64,000 nt of DNA from Hyperoodon ampullatus. Its lineage: Eukaryota; Chordata; Mammalia; Artiodactyla; Ziphiidae. The stretch covers positions 2,212,501 through 2,276,500 of the forward strand of contig OX457060.1 of the NCBI GenBank assembly GCA_949752795.1, given 5' to 3'. Below, one piece after another: positions 1 through 12,075 of the stretch. Positions within the stretch are counted from its first letter, which is position 1. Every line of letters starts with the position of its first letter. Position numbers and translations under genes: made by a program. The notes beneath the pieces are model-generated. The model did not search any database, was not told where the DNA came from, and was given only the letters and a program-made list of their open reading frames with translations.

Positions 1-1422
1 CTAAGCTCCTAAAGCCAGATCTTACTTATAGATCTAAGTTTTATATTGTAGGTTCTTTCAAAGGCTTTGTCATGGGAACTTTTTTTTAAATTAGTATTAG
101 TCCCTTATAATAAATAACATCAACTCCAATAATGCTACACTAGATACTTCCCCTGACTCCTATCTCCTTCAACATTTATTATTGACTCAGTTTATGTTCC
201 TTTGAATCGGTTTCAGTCTGGGTGGCAATACTCTCATTTACTGACCCATCAATTTGAATTTGTTTTATAAGATTCCATTAATTACTGTGTCCAATTCCTT
301 TGCAGTGTCTGCAACCCGCACATCCCTTCAGTCCCTTTGAATTCCCTCCAGGCTCTGTGGCTGCAGATTTTCACAGCAATGGTGTCTTCAGGTTGGGCTG
401 GTGAGCCCTCAGATGATGCTATCAGATGTTTTCAGCCTTATTCCCGGCAAAGAGCAGGGGGCTGAGTCACAGAGGGCCTTCCTGATACCTTAGTCCTCTA
501 GGTCTGGCCCCTCCCCTGGTGAATCCCCTGAAAACTCTGCAGGGAAGGGGATGTGAGGCTCAGAGGAGAATCATTCTCTGCGTAGGGGCACGTGGGACTC
601 ATGTGACAATTCCTTTTGTGCGTAGCTGGATTTCCTAGGGTCGGTCCCGTCTGCCATCCATGTGGCCGCAGCCCTGCGTGGAGTACCAGCACACGTGCAG
701 GAGCCTACCTCCCCCTGCCATAAACCAGAGGTGGGGAGGACACCTGAGCTTTAGCGAATTCCTTCCTTTTCCTTAATCTGAACCCATCTCCTGGCACTGT
801 CTTATGACACTGTCTTCAGAGCCATGGGCGATAGCCTCCAACCTCCTCTGCCTCTACCATTTGGAGAGACACTTATTCTGTTGCCTGATGGTCTGGTGGC
901 TTTACATCCAGCTGGTTGCTTATTTATAGGAGAACATGAGGCTGGGCACCCAAATCTTCTCTGCGATACTCAGACATGACAAATTCGGGGTGTGGGTTAG
1001 GTGAGTACAGTGTCCCTAAGGTGCCATCTGCAGACTTACTGAAAGGAGCCTGCCATGGCTGTGACTCCCTTCCTGGCTGTGAGTATTTGGAAAAGGGATG
1101 AGATTTAGACAAGGGCTGGCCTATTGTCTGAAGCTAAATGAGAGCTGGTCCAATGATTTTCCTCTTCCAGGACTCGAGAACGGACAGTGAAAGGCAAGTT
1201 GGTTGGTGGAGTGTGAAGATCCAAACACGTGGCCAGTGGCTCAGCAGGTGAATATGGTAGAGAGCTGGGTGAAGCTGTGTGAACACTTGCTGCCCAAGTC
1301 CCCAGCCATCCTGACGACCTGAACTCAGAAGCTTTCCAGCTTCTGTGAGGCTTGAGGAATGGCAGTGATTCCTGTCCCAGATGCCCCCGAGCGCTGCCAT
1401 ATCCTCACAACGTCAGCCCTGC

Positions 1423-1424
<2 letters not shown>
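1..1424. other. Unannotated stretch, no gene recognised
   Basis: Mixed-composition sequence with no long open frame, no recognisable protein similarity and no clear repeat. AT-rich at the start, more GC-rich after about 300. Short open frames here have no supporting features. Confidence 0.5.
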
Positions 1425-1460
<36 letters not shown>

Positions 1461-1461
1461 C
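1425..1461. repeat. (CA)n microsatellite
   Basis: An almost pure CA dinucleotide run with one CG interruption near its right end. Length variation between individuals is likely. Confidence 0.95.
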
Positions 1462-2100
1462 CCCATTCTTTAGTTAGCTCGAGTAATCCTATTTTCTTTC
1501 AAAACAAAATACTTCACCTTGGATAAGGGGTGACTTGCCAAAGAGTACTATCTATAGGAGATAGGATAATGCTCCAATGTGTCCTTGGAAAGAGCATCTT
1601 TAATTAGGGCAAAGACAAAAGACCAAGGCCAGTGACAGAGCGTGAGCGTACATACAGGCCACAAGGTTTGTTTAGGCGGGAAGACAAAAGGAAATAAGTC
1701 TGCTTCCAAAAGAGCCTGAAAAAGTCTATGCGCTATGAATTAGGAGGCTTCTTGAGGATGAAAGGTATTTTGAGGCAGAAGCGAGTACCCGAGAGCAAGA
1801 ATGCATGCAGTGGAGAACCACTGTCCTTGGAAGAGTGGTTGACTCCCACCCACTACTCCCTGCTGGGCAGGGGAGATGGAGGTCATTCAGCCTCTGCTTG
1901 AATGTCTCCAGAGGTGAGGAGCCCTCTCCCTCTGTCCTTCCCAAAGGAGCCTCTAATCTGCAGGCAGCTGGTGGACATCTGTTGGTTTCCCTGACAGACT
2001 TCTATTCTCCCTTTTGCAAGGAGGATCCAGGTTATTTTTCCTTTGGAGAACCACCCCTCCTCGAGTTTCAGTCCTTGTGGTTTGGGCAGGATTTAGCCCA
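1462..2100. other. Unannotated stretch, no gene recognised
   Basis: No repeat or exon recognised. A 107-codon open frame on the plus strand at 1805-2128 has no family resemblance that I can see. Confidence 0.4.
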
Positions 2101-2104
2101 GCTC

Positions 2105-2490
2105 TCAGTGTTAGTGGTGGGCAAATGAACCAAGCCTGGTGAATCATCCTGTTCCACACTATGGCCATAATGATTGTTTCAGAAATGAGCCCGTGACCCA
2201 AGCTGTCCAATGAATGTCAGCCCTGAGAGTTTTGATGGAGTCTTCAGGAAGGAGCTATATTCATTCTCTTGGTTGTTAAACTGATAGGATCTAAGTCTGG
2301 TGCTTCTAGTGACCATTTTGCCACCATTGAAAGAGAATATGTCCAAAAATTAAGCCAACATAGAGAAAAACAGTGTGGAATGATGGAGTGCCTGAAACCT
2401 ATTTCTAGACTTTACGTTATGTGAAAAATAAACTTTCCATTTGGCTTAAGCCAATTTGTGTTTGGTTTCTGAGTCCTGAATGATATAGAA
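2105..2490 (+). mobile_element. MaLR/ERVL-like LTR remnant
   Basis: The order of short blocks matches an old mammalian LTR: 'gacccaagctgtccaatga' near 2196, a 'ttgttaaactgataggat' block near 2273, 'ttttgccacca' near 2317, a poly-A signal-like 'aataaact' near 2427, and 'ggcttaagccaatttgtgt' near 2443. The subfamily is not resolved and the ends are approximate. Confidence 0.5.
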
Positions 2491-3009
2491 AGCTTTTAAT
2501 TACTAGAATTTTATTACTTTTTAAATTTATTGGAGTGACTTCCCTGCACTCTTCCTTTCTTAACCTTTGTTCTGCCCTCTGCATTACACAGAAAACATCC
2601 ATTTCCTCTTTTAAACTAGCTCTTATTTAAAGATACTATAGCTTGCCTGAATCTTTACTTCTGGAGTATAAACCTCATCAATCATTTTATCTATTGTCCT
2701 TATGGCAAGTTTTCTAATCCCCTCACTATGCAGGTTACCTTTCTCTAGACCAACTATGGCTTTCCAATGTTCCTCTTAAATGTGGCTCTCACATCAGAAC
2801 CTGGGATTCCTGAGGTGGTCTGATCAGATCGGACTACACAAGGCTACCATTTCCTTACTGGGATGGACCCTCTACTTCAATTAATTCAGTTTAAGACTCC
2901 GATCCGATTTTCAGTGGCTAGTTGTGGTTATAAAGCCTCTGACTGTTTTTTACGACAGTTGGTGAGAAGCTGGGCCTAACCCACTCTTCACTTAACTACT
3001 AGTTATGGA
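2491..3009. other. Unannotated stretch, nothing recognised
   Basis: AT-rich unique-looking DNA without a convincing open frame, repeat or motif. Confidence 0.4.
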
Positions 3010-3095
3010 CTCTGCTCTCACACAAACTTGAATCCTGGCTTTCCCCATTTACTAGCTGTCTAACCCTGAGAAAACTTTTTAACTACTTTAGGGTC
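3010..3095 (+). mobile_element. MIR SINE fragment (sense)
   Basis: Contains the MIR core order 'gaatcctggct', then 'tttactagctgtctaaccc', then 'aactttttaactacttt'. This corresponds to the B-box-proximal and core regions of the ancient tRNA-derived MIR SINE. The 3' part is missing, replaced by MER5-like sequence. Confidence 0.7.
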
Positions 3096-3097
3096 TT

Positions 3098-3232
3098 GCT
3101 CTTCAAGGTGTGTCACAGGCAGCTTTTAGAAACATCGAATCTTAAGCTCTTTTCTAGACCTATGATTCAGAACCTGTATCTTAACAAATCCCCAGGGGGA
3201 TTGCATGCACATTAAAGTATAAGAAGCACTTT
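3098..3232 (+). mobile_element. MER5-type hAT nonautonomous element, partial
   Basis: Ends with the MER5 pattern: 'aacaaatccccaggggga', 'tgcatgcacattaaagt' and 'aagaagcac'. The 5' terminal repeat is eroded. MER5 elements are nonautonomous DNA transposons mobilised by Charlie-family transposases. Confidence 0.65.
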
Positions 3233-3267
3233 TCTAGGATACAGAGTTTTTTTCACCTGTGCAGTCA

Positions 3268-6200
3268 ATTTTTTCAAAAAGAGTTTTATTGTGATATGTT
3301 ACATATCACATAATTCGCCCATCTAAGTGCACAATTCGCTGTTTTTTAGTATATTCACAGGGTTGTGCAATAATTACCACAACATAATTTTAGACAATTT
3401 TTGTCCCCCTTAATAAAAAAGGTCCCATTAACAGTCAATTTACAGTCCCCCTCTACTCCCAAGCCCTAGACCTGAGCAATTACTAACCTACTTTCTATGT
3501 ATTTGCTTATTCTGGACATTTCCTATACGTAGAATCATACAATATGTGGTCTTCTGTGTCTGGCTTCTTTCACTTAGTGTAGTGTTTTCAAACTTCGTTA
3601 TGTTTTGCACGTATCAACACTCCATTCCTTCTTATTGCCAAGTAATATTTCATCGTATGGAAGTATCATTCTTGTGTATCCATTCATCAGTTGACAAACA
3701 TTTGGGTTGTTCTAATTTTTAGGTATTATGAATAATGCTGCTATGAACATTTGTGTATGTCTTTTACATTTTACATTCTCACCAACAGTGTATGAGAGTT
3801 CCACTTTCTTCAATTCCTCACAAACACAAATTGTCTGTCTTTTTAAATTATACCTTCTTAGTGGGTGTGAAGTAGTATCTCACTATAGTTTTGAGTTGCA
3901 TTTCCCTAATGATTAATGATTTTGAACATCTTCTCATGTACCTATCGGCCATGTATCTTCTGTGGAGAAATGTCTACTCAAATCCTTGCCCATGTTTAAA
4001 TTGGGTTATTTTTATTTATTTTTTTACTATTGAGTTCTAAGAACTCTTTATTGATTATAGATACAAGTCTCATATCAGTATATGACCTGAAAATATTTTC
4101 TCCCATTGTGCATTGTATTTTTACTTGATAATGTCCTTGAAAGGACAAAAGTTTTAAATTTTGCTAAAATCTGATTTATCTATTTTCTCTTTTGTTGCTC
4201 ATGCTTTTGGTGTCATAGCTAAGAGTCTGTTGCCAAATCTTAGGTCATGAAGATTTACTCTTATGCTTTATTTTAAGAGTTTTATAGTTTTTGCTCATAC
4301 ATTTAAGCCTATGATCCATTTTTAATTAATTTCTGTCTGTGGAGTGAGGTGAGGTATGGGTATTCAGTGGTCCTAGCACTATTTGTTGAAGAGACTCTTC
4401 TTTTCCCATTGAAGGGACTTGGCACCCTTGTTAAAAATAAACTGACCATAACCTAAGAGTTTATTTCTGGACTCTCAATTCTATTCCATTGATCTATATG
4501 TCTGTCCTTATGCCAGTGCCACACAATATTTATTACTGTAGTAGTGTAGTCAGTTTTGAAATTGGGAAGTGTGGGTCTTTCAACTTTGTTCTTTGTTTTT
4601 AAGATTGTTTTGGCTATTCTGGATCTCTTAAATTTCTACATGATTTTTAGGATCAGTTCTTCAATTTATGCAGAAACTGGCAGCTGGCAATTTAATAGGG
4701 ATTGCATTGAAATTGTAGATTAATTTGGGGGGTATTGCCATCTTAGCAATATTAAGTCTTCCAAAAAATGAACATAATATGTCTTTCCATTTATTTAGCT
4801 CTTCTTTACTTTCTTTCAACAAGTTAAGTCTTGTATTTCTTTTGTTAAATTTATAACTATTTATTTTTTTGATGCTATTGTAAATGGAATTGTTTTCTTA
4901 ATTCCAATTTTAAAATGTTTAATTTTGAATTGCTGGAGTATAAAAATACAGCTGATTTTTCTATATTGATATTGTATCCTGCCACATTGCTGAATTCATT
5001 TATTAGTTCTAATAGTGTTTTAGTGGATCCTTTAGCATTTCTATACACAAGACCATGGCTTCTGAAAATAGACGTCTACTTCTTCCCTTCCAACCTTCAT
5101 GCCTTTTCTTTCTTCCTCTTACCTAATTGTCTTGACTAGAACCTCCTGTACATGTTTTAAAAAATTGGTGAGAATGGACACCCTTATCTTGTTCTTAATC
5201 TTAGGGGAAAGCATTTAATCTTTCACCCTTTACTATGATGCTAGTTGTGGGTTTTCCATAGATGCCCTTTAGCAGACAGAAAAAGTTCCCTTCTGTTCCT
5301 AGTTTGTTCAGTGCTTTTATCATGAAAGTGTAATGATTTTTGTCAGGTGCTTTTTCTGCATTTGTTGAAATGATCTTATGTTTTCTGTCTATATGCCATT
5401 AATATAGTATATTGTATTAATTGATTTTTGAAGGTTAAACCAACTTGGCATTCTTGGGACAATGCATTTTTTCATGGCATATACTTCTTTTTATATGTTG
5501 CTGGTTTTGGTTTGCTAGTATCTTGTTGAGGATTTTTGTATCTTTAGTCATGAAATTCTGTAGGGATTTTGTGTGTGTGTGAGTGTGATGTCCTTATCTG
5601 GTTTTGATATCAGGGCAATACAGGCTTAATAAAATGAGTTGAGAAATATTTCCTCCTCTTCTAATTTTCCTAAGAATTTGTGAAGGATTGGTATTAATTC
5701 TTCTTTAATGTTTAGTACAATTCACCAGTGAATCCCTCTGGGCCTGATCTGCTTATCTTTATGGGAAATTTTTTTTTAATATTTATTTATTTATTTGGCT
5801 GTGCTGGGTCTTAGTTGTGGCACGTGGGATCTTTTTGTTGTGGCATGCGGGATCTAGTTCCCTCACTAGGGATTGAACCCGGGCCCCCTGCATTGGGCGC
5901 TCAGAGTCTTAACCACTGGACTACTGGGGAACTCCCCTGGGAAATTTTTAAATTACTAGTTTGATCTCTTTACTTGTTATAGGCTTATTCAGATTTTCTG
6001 TTTCTTCTTGAGACAGTTTTAGTAATTTTTGTCTTTGTAGAAATTTGTCCATTTTACCTAAGTTATCTAATTTGTTGATGTAAAGTTGTTTATAGTATTC
6101 CCTTATAATACTTTTTACATCTGTAGAGTCAGTAGTAATGTCCTCTCATTCATGATTTTAATGACTTAAGTTTTCTCCCTTTTTTCCTTGACCAGCCTAG

Positions 6201-6367
6201 CTAAATTTTTGTCAGTTTTGTTGATGTTTTAAAGAACCAACTTTGGTTTTGTTGATTTTTCTCTATTGTTTTTCTATTCTCTGTTTTATTAATTTCCATA
6301 CTACTTTTTATTTCCTTCTTTTTGCTTGATTTGGATGTAGTTTGTTCTTCTTTTTCTAGGATATAGT
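3268..6367 (-). mobile_element. Old L1 LINE, antisense, 5'-truncated
   Basis: Read on the plus strand this is the reverse of an L1M-type element. It starts with the 3' UTR near 3270 ('gttttattgtgatatgtta'), then the reverse of the ORF2 3' region ('attatgaataatgctgcta' near 3725) and the reverse-transcriptase region up to about 6367. Many indels leave no long frame. A CHR SINE interrupts it at 5774-5937 and the L1 sequence resumes immediately afterwards. Confidence 0.85.
5774..5937 (-). mobile_element. CHR-family SINE, antisense, inside L1
   Basis: The reverse of a tRNA-derived cetacean/ruminant SINE: T-rich tail side at the left, 'ttggctgtgctgggtctta', 'gggattgaacccgggcccc' (reversed B-box region) and 'ggggaactccc' at the right end. 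Flanked by the duplication 'tgggaaattttt' at 5762-5773 and again at 5938-5949, so the SINE inserted after the L1. Confidence 0.9.
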
Positions 6368-6397
6368 TTTTTAATCTAAAAAAAAGCATAATATTTG

Positions 6398-6475
6398 CTT
6401 CAAAATGTTGTTGAAAGGATTAAATAAAACAAGTGCCTGGCATATAGTAAGTGTTCAATAAATGTTAGTTCCCTT
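6398..6475 (+). mobile_element. MIR SINE 3' end (sense)
   Basis: 'gttgttgaaaggattaaata', then 'gcctggcatatagtaagtg' and 'tcaataaatgttagtt' form the conserved MIR 3' end. Ancient and inactive. Confidence 0.85.
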
Positions 6476-6554
6476 TTTAAATTCATGCTTCTTGTTTTGG
6501 ACCTATAAATCCAGCCTGTTAATACAAATTTGAATTTTGAAATTGCCATCAAAA

Positions 6555-6870
6555 CATATTAGTCGTACTACTCAGCTGGGTATCACTGGCAAATCTGGTA
6601 AAACATGATTCCAATGCCTACATCCAAGATGTAGATGAAAACAGTGGGGCAGGGCAGAAGCTAATGGTATGCCACTGCAAACCTCTTCCAGATGGACATC
6701 AATCCATTAGCCAATGCTCTCTGGGCACAGTGGTTCAGCAATAAATCTACCCAGCTGTCCACGTTGGTCCCTGCCAAATGCCCTGCTAAAGCTGTATTGC
6801 CCGTGGCACTCCCCAATTCTCTCATCTCTGCAGTGGGCTGCTGGCCTTGTCCATCTGTCATCTGTGCTCC
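6555..6870 (-). mobile_element. CR1/L3-like LINE remnant, antisense
   Basis: Successive blocks ('tatgccactgcaaacctc', 'gacatcaatccattagcca', 'aaatgccctgctaaagct') match the reversed 3' coding region of CR1/L3 LINEs. These are among the oldest repeats in mammals. Short open frames here are remnants, not a host gene. Identified from memory of the family pattern. Confidence 0.6.
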
Positions 6871-6878
6871 TTTCTAGA

Positions 6879-7295
6879 TGTGGTGGATTGAATTATTGAC
6901 CCCAGTTTTCACCCCTCTCTGCATTCACACCCTTGCCTCAGCCTTAGAAGTTGAGTACCCTTTACATCCTGCACTTTAACTTTGGCCATAGGAGATGCTT
7001 TGGCCAATGGCATGTGGATGAAAGCCACAGTGTGCCAGTTACAAGCCTAAGTCTTAAGAGGCCTCACATGTTTCTGCTCATCATCTTTTACCTCTGCCAT
7101 CACCTTGAGAAGAACATGTCTAGGCTAGCCCTCTGGTCCAAGGAGGATGAGAAATGTATGGGACAAACCTAGGCTCACAATCCTATGGCAGGAAGCAGAG
7201 CCTCTCCAGCCAACCCACAGATCTATGAGAATAAATGATGGTTGTTTCAAGGCATAGGGTTTTGAGGTGGGTGGTTACACAACATTGGCACAGTA
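6879..7295 (+). mobile_element. MLT1-like LTR (ERVL-MaLR)
   Basis: Starts 'tgtggtggattgaattatt' and continues through 'ttggccaatggcatgtgga', 'ttaagaggcctcacatgtt', 'gaataaatgatggttgttt' and 'gttttgaggtgggtggttac'. This order is characteristic of MLT1-group solo LTRs. The poly-A signal AATAAA lies near 7231. No internal retroviral sequence is attached. Confidence 0.7.
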
Positions 7296-8440
7296 CCTGT
7301 CCAATACACTAAGAAAAACCCATCCGTGCGTGTAGTGTTTCAGCAGGTGTGATGAGGGATGGTAGAGCTATCTTAAATCTGAGTCTCAGTGGAAAGAGCT
7401 TTGGGCTAAAGATGGTTCTGCAGGCATCTCATCCTAGTCCCAGCACCCTCAGGCAGCTCCTACATCTGTCTATCTGCAACATAGGCCTCCCACCAGCACA
7501 GCAGTCCTCTGCCATTTTTTGGCCCCATTTTTCTATGGTGGGCAAGGCCATCTGTAAGATGCATCTCCTCCACAGGATCCAGATTTTGATAAAACTCTAA
7601 AAGATAGTTTTGGAGAAGTAAGTCACTTCAACAATTGACAAGCATCATGACAACTCATGGGAAGGCAGTAAAGGGCACTCACACAAGGTTCTGGCTCAGG
7701 TCCCAGGGGCTGTGGGTGAAGCAAAATTCCACTGTCTCTACAGGTTACTTAACTTCTTTGTTTTCCATTGAAGAAAGTGGGAGAGTGATGTTGTTATTAT
7801 CCACCAGAGACCAATTTGCCTGTAAACGAGTGAAGCTTCGACTTCAGGGCCCTCACTTTCCAGGCCCTTTTCAAGAATCCTGGGAGGGGCCTTCACAATG
7901 TATGTATATGGTTCTACATTTTCATAAAATTTGCAAAGCTGAAGGGTTTGAACTGCAATAGTGAAACCACTATCACTGTCCATTCTCTCTTCTGCTCTGT
8001 TAAGCTTCTCTTTGTTTCATTGGTGGCATTGGAGTGGCCAAGGACCTTTCTGGTATCTGTTACAGGGGTTTGAATTGGGATGTATTGAGTTTGGGTTTAG
8101 TGGAATGTACTTCTGTGGTTTGCCTCATCTCATTGTTGGCCATGCTGGTACAGGAATGACTTCCAAGAATGTGCCTACTGCCCATTCTGCAAACTCTCTC
8201 AGCATCATGACATGAATACACCCCAGGTATCCAGCTCCTAAAATATGTGGGTGATGCGGGTGACATGAGGCTTGAAATGTACAGAGGCTACGATATGATA
8301 ATCTTCTGATTATTAGGCATATACAATTGTAAGCAATGGATTCAATTCTCATCAATGCCTAGTCAAAACAGAAGTCCACTTATGCAAGAATATACTCAAT
8401 AAGGCAGAACAGACAAATGTAATTATACTATATATCCTTT
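7296..8440. other. Mostly unrecognised; weak MIR-like block
   Basis: No exon recognised. A weak sense MIR-like match lies at about 7738-7800 ('caggttacttaacttcttt' followed by a run resembling the MIR core). The open frames at 7635-7961 and 7961-8215 show no recognisable domain. Confidence 0.35.
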
Positions 8441-9060
8441 TTTCCTTTTTCAATTGGAATCATGTAATATAGAACCGATTAGAATTGCTATGTTACAGGC
8501 ACAGGCCTATAGCAGTATTTCACACCTCAAGTACAATTGCAGCAGCTCATATGTGAAAGAAATTTGATAAAAGTTTGCTTAAATTTGACAACAATCCTAA
8601 AAATTCATGTGACATTACCAGTAACAAGTTGTGAACCTAGAAGAAACTCTTCTAAACTATCAATAACTTAAACCAAATTTCAACAAACTGATCTAAGGGA
8701 AAGAGTAAATTTCTACTTGTTCTCTCTAGAGAAAATATTATACAATCATTTTCATATGGAGGCTTAATCAAAGAGTATGCAGCCAAAAACTATATAAAAA
8801 AGAGTATTATAGAGGTATGTCATGCTGTGAATTATTATTTTTTAAAATTATATCATTTTTCTGGATCTTGTGGTGTGTGTGTATTGTCATCACTGTGTAA
8901 GTTGTAGTTGTCATCACTGATATTTGTCATCAAATTTGTAATTTGCTATCATTTCTTTTCTCATTCTAAATAAATATTTGTTTTGCATTTAACTTTGTAT
9001 CTGTAATTTTGTATGTTTTTCTTAAAATATGCCCCCCAAATTTTACAGGTTTTGGCCCCC
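8441..9060. other. AT-rich unrecognised stretch, perhaps an old DNA transposon
   Basis: AT-rich run with an internal near-repeat ('gttgtcatcactg' near 8908, 'ttgtcatcac' near 8883, 'tttgtcatcaaa' near 8925), ending with a C-run near 9032 ('gccccccaaattttacagg'). The ending recalls hAT-type or 3' UTR-derived repeats, but I cannot place it in a family. Confidence 0.25.
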
Positions 9061-10199
9061 AGGAAACCTGTTTCCACTCCTAGCTTCCAGAGGTCACACC
9101 CCAAATGCCTGCAAAGGACCAACAGTTCTTTCACTGGGGAAGTGGTGTGCCCACTCAGGGACTCACAGTGTCACTTGAAGAGAGAGCCCTGCCCCCTGCT
9201 GAAGGGATGAGGACACTCACCTCCCATTGAGGGCTGACACCAGCCCCGGGTTTTCCAAGAGAAGCTGATAATATGAATTTTTATGTGAATTTTTTAAAGT
9301 TAGCACATACATACTATGTGAGCTGCTATTTTTCACCCTCTCCTGAGATAACCTTGCCCTTCTCTAATTTGCTTTTTAAAAAGTAAACAACTTGTAAACG
9401 CCAGAGATTTACTGTTGCAACAGTAACTTGTCATGGGCCTTGTGGTGGCACGGGTAGGTCAGGACACTGCAGCGGGCACAGGGCCTAGGGAGTCTCTAGG
9501 GTCTCGCCGGTTCTGATGCTCCGGCATCTACCTCCAGCAGGCTCCCCCGTACCTGGCATCGGTGCAGATGAGGAAAGACTGTGAACCGTGGTGGCCAGGA
9601 TGCTCTCCAAGGCCCGGGCAGGCCAGGGGGCTCCGAGGAGCCAGGGCAGCCGAGACCACATCTACAGAGCTGGGGCTGTGTCCTCTGTCGCCCCAAAGGA
9701 CAGGAGCTTGTGGAAGGGCAGGGGGAATCCAAGAGTTAATGTGATAATGTCTGTCGATTATTTTAAGCCACATGGAGGAAAAATAAATTATAAATAGCAA
9801 GGGCCATAACAGATTCAAAGGGTAAGTGTATTGATAGCTTTTTTCTCTTCCTAAGATTTCTGAGGTTTCAAAACAAGATTATTTTGGGACTGCATCTATT
9901 TTAATTCAAAAGATTTTTCTTTAAACACGTTTCAGTGTGAGAGAGCCTGTCTCCTCCCGTTCTCCCCTCGTTTTTTCCAGGGAAAGGCAAAGCTCTTGTT
10001 TCACACACTTCGTGCCGGCCTCCAGCCTTTAGAAACCTTTCTGGGCACCACCCGGCCACCGTGCATGTTAGCAAAGACCTGGCTTTGGGTCGGGCTTGAC
10101 ATTCTAATCCCCAGAATCTGCCTTGTTTACCACTTGAAAGCAGGCTTCATTTTGAGGGCGGTGCTTTGTAACTTCCAGCTCCTGAAGCAAGAGCAACAC
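9061..10199. other. Unannotated stretch, no gene recognised
   Basis: Moderately GC-rich between 9420 and 9720, AT-rich around 9750-9800. The overlapping open frames at 9496-9818 on both strands reflect GC content, not a recognisable protein. Confidence 0.4.
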
Positions 10200-10283
10200 A
10201 CAGGCGCACACACACACACATACACACACACGCCTGCACATGCACAAGCACGTGCACAGATACACAAGCACGTGCACACACAG
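10200..10283. repeat. Degenerate (CA)n / CACGTG-rich simple repeat
   Basis: CA dinucleotide runs interrupted by 'gcctgcacatgcacaag' and two copies of 'acaagcacgtgcacaga/c'. An imperfect, partly higher-order simple repeat. Confidence 0.85.
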
Positions 10284-10968
10284 CAAGAATGTTCCCTGAT
10301 CTTAGGGGCAGTCTCCTCTCCCTACAGCGCACCAGGCCAGGAGATGCGAAAGGGCTGGCACAGAACAAAATCTTGAGCCGTATGCAAGTGCTGGTTTATA
10401 AAGGGCATTTAGACTTCTTTGGAGCAGCCTCGGGATCCCGGCCATGGTGGGTCCGGCCTTGACAAGCTGGGATTTCTTCACTCCCACACTATAACTTCCC
10501 CAGATCCACAGTCCCGGCCTCCAGCGCCAGATGCTGAAGTCAGGCTGGCGGCTCCGATTCCAGGGGCTCCTGTTGCTGTCACCGGGATTAGCACGGGGAC
10601 GGCAGGCCGGAGCACGGGGGTGCGTGGCCTTCTCCTCTTCCAGCCTGGCTGCGGTTCTGTCTTTGCAAGCACTTATTTTTTAAAAATGACTTTTGCTGTC
10701 TTGCAGACACGCTCTCATGCTCTCACTCCCTCTCCCCTTCCACCCTGCACACCTACAGTCCTCATATTTGAGGCAGCTTCCTTGGACTCTGATTTCTACA
10801 GATTTTTGAAGTTGGATAAAATGGTTCCAACAGAGGAAATAAAGATACTGCCACCATCTTGAATTGTCCTAAAACAGGAAGCCCAGGCTGCAGAGGGATT
10901 TGTTGCTTTCAGCCTGGCAAAGAAGCCGCCGTTTAGTGGGGAGGGGAGGGGATGAAACCGTGCACCTC
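10284..10968. other. Unannotated stretch, no gene recognised
   Basis: Contains a 147-codon open frame (10419-10862) with no recognisable domain, signal or repeat origin. Splice sites could not be assigned with confidence. Confidence 0.35.
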
Positions 10969-11016
10969 AGACTGGGACTTGAACCCACGCAGCTGGGACT
11001 TGAACCCAGCCAAAAC
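10969..11016 (-). repeat. Short tandem duplication with B-box-like motifs
   Basis: 'ctgggacttgaaccca' occurs twice about 19 bases apart. Its reverse complement 'gggttcaagtccca' resembles a tRNA T-arm / polymerase III B box (consensus GGTTCRANTCC). No A box or cloverleaf is evident, so this is not called a tRNA gene. Confidence 0.5.
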
Positions 11017-11061
11017 CCACAGTCTTCCAACCGAGATCACACACATGATTTCAGGACTTTA

Positions 11062-11534
11062 TGAAGCTCAGGTTCTTGATGTCTCATTGCAGAAAGAATT
11101 CAGTGAGAGACAAAGTGATAGGTAAGAAGTGGATTTATTTAGAGAGAAACACACTCCACAGACAGAGTGTGGGCCACCTCAGAAGGTGAGAAAGGCACCA
11201 GGGTATGGGGTTGTCAGTTTTTATAGGGGTGGGTAATTTCATAGGCTAAAGAGTGGGAGGAGTATTCCAGCTATTTCAGGAAGGGGCGGGGATTTCCAGG
11301 AATTGGGCCACTGCCCACTTTTTGGTCCTTATTGTTGCCTACTGTCATGTAGCCTGTGGGTGTGTCATTTAGCTTGCTGATGTGTTACAGTGAGCATATA
11401 CCGAGGCTCAGGATCTAGTGGAAGTCGACTTGTCCACCATCTTGGACTCATTTGGCTCTAATCCATTTATGTCATGTCCTCAGCCTATGTCATTCTTTCA
11501 AAGGTTGTGCCCTGCCCCCTTCCCTCCTGTTTCA
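11062..11534 (-). mobile_element. Solo ERV LTR (class I-like), antisense
   Basis: On the minus strand the element begins TGAAACAGG and ends GAGCTTCA, so it has the TG...CA ends of a retroviral LTR over 473 bp. Minus-strand order: promoter region, TATAAAA near 11222, AATAAA near 11136, then a short U5-like end. No gag, pol or env sequence was recognised on either side, consistent with a solo LTR left by recombination. I could not find a matching short target-site duplication, so the exact ends may be off by a few bases. Confidence 0.7.
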
Positions 11535-12075
11535 GGGAGAGGAATCAACCCATTTCCCCTCTCAACATGAGCTACTATTTAATGAAGATGAATTAAGATT
11601 TAACAGTGTTAATGCTGTTGAATTATGAGTTTGATTAAGGTGGGTGATTAGTTAGCAAACACTGAAGATGAGTTGTTTACATGCTCAGCAAATGCAAATC
11701 GATGGTCCTCCTCTCCTGCGGACCTGTGTGACTTTGACCTTGGCCATTCATTTGGCTAAGTGTGTGGCTGCAATATTTCATGATCTCCCACGGAGTACGT
11801 GCAGGTAGGCTGAAGAAGGACAAAGGCCATATTTTATATAAAGAAAGAGTCACTGAATTTGGAGAAACAACAGAGGGCAGGATTCTGAACTGTTATAAAT
11901 AAATTCCTTATTGTGGAAGTCAATACGTGTACTTCTGAAATAGAAATACTCATATGGCAGCTTAAAAATTCTTTGGCTATTTGTGGGTAAAATGCTGTGA
12001 TGTCTAGGATTTGCCTAAAATACTCTAGGAAAAAAATGTTTTTCAAATGTCTGTATATGTGTGTTGGCAAAGAAA
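11535..12075. other. Unannotated stretch, nothing recognised
   Basis: No exon or repeat recognised with confidence; AT-rich from about 11820. Confidence 0.35.
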
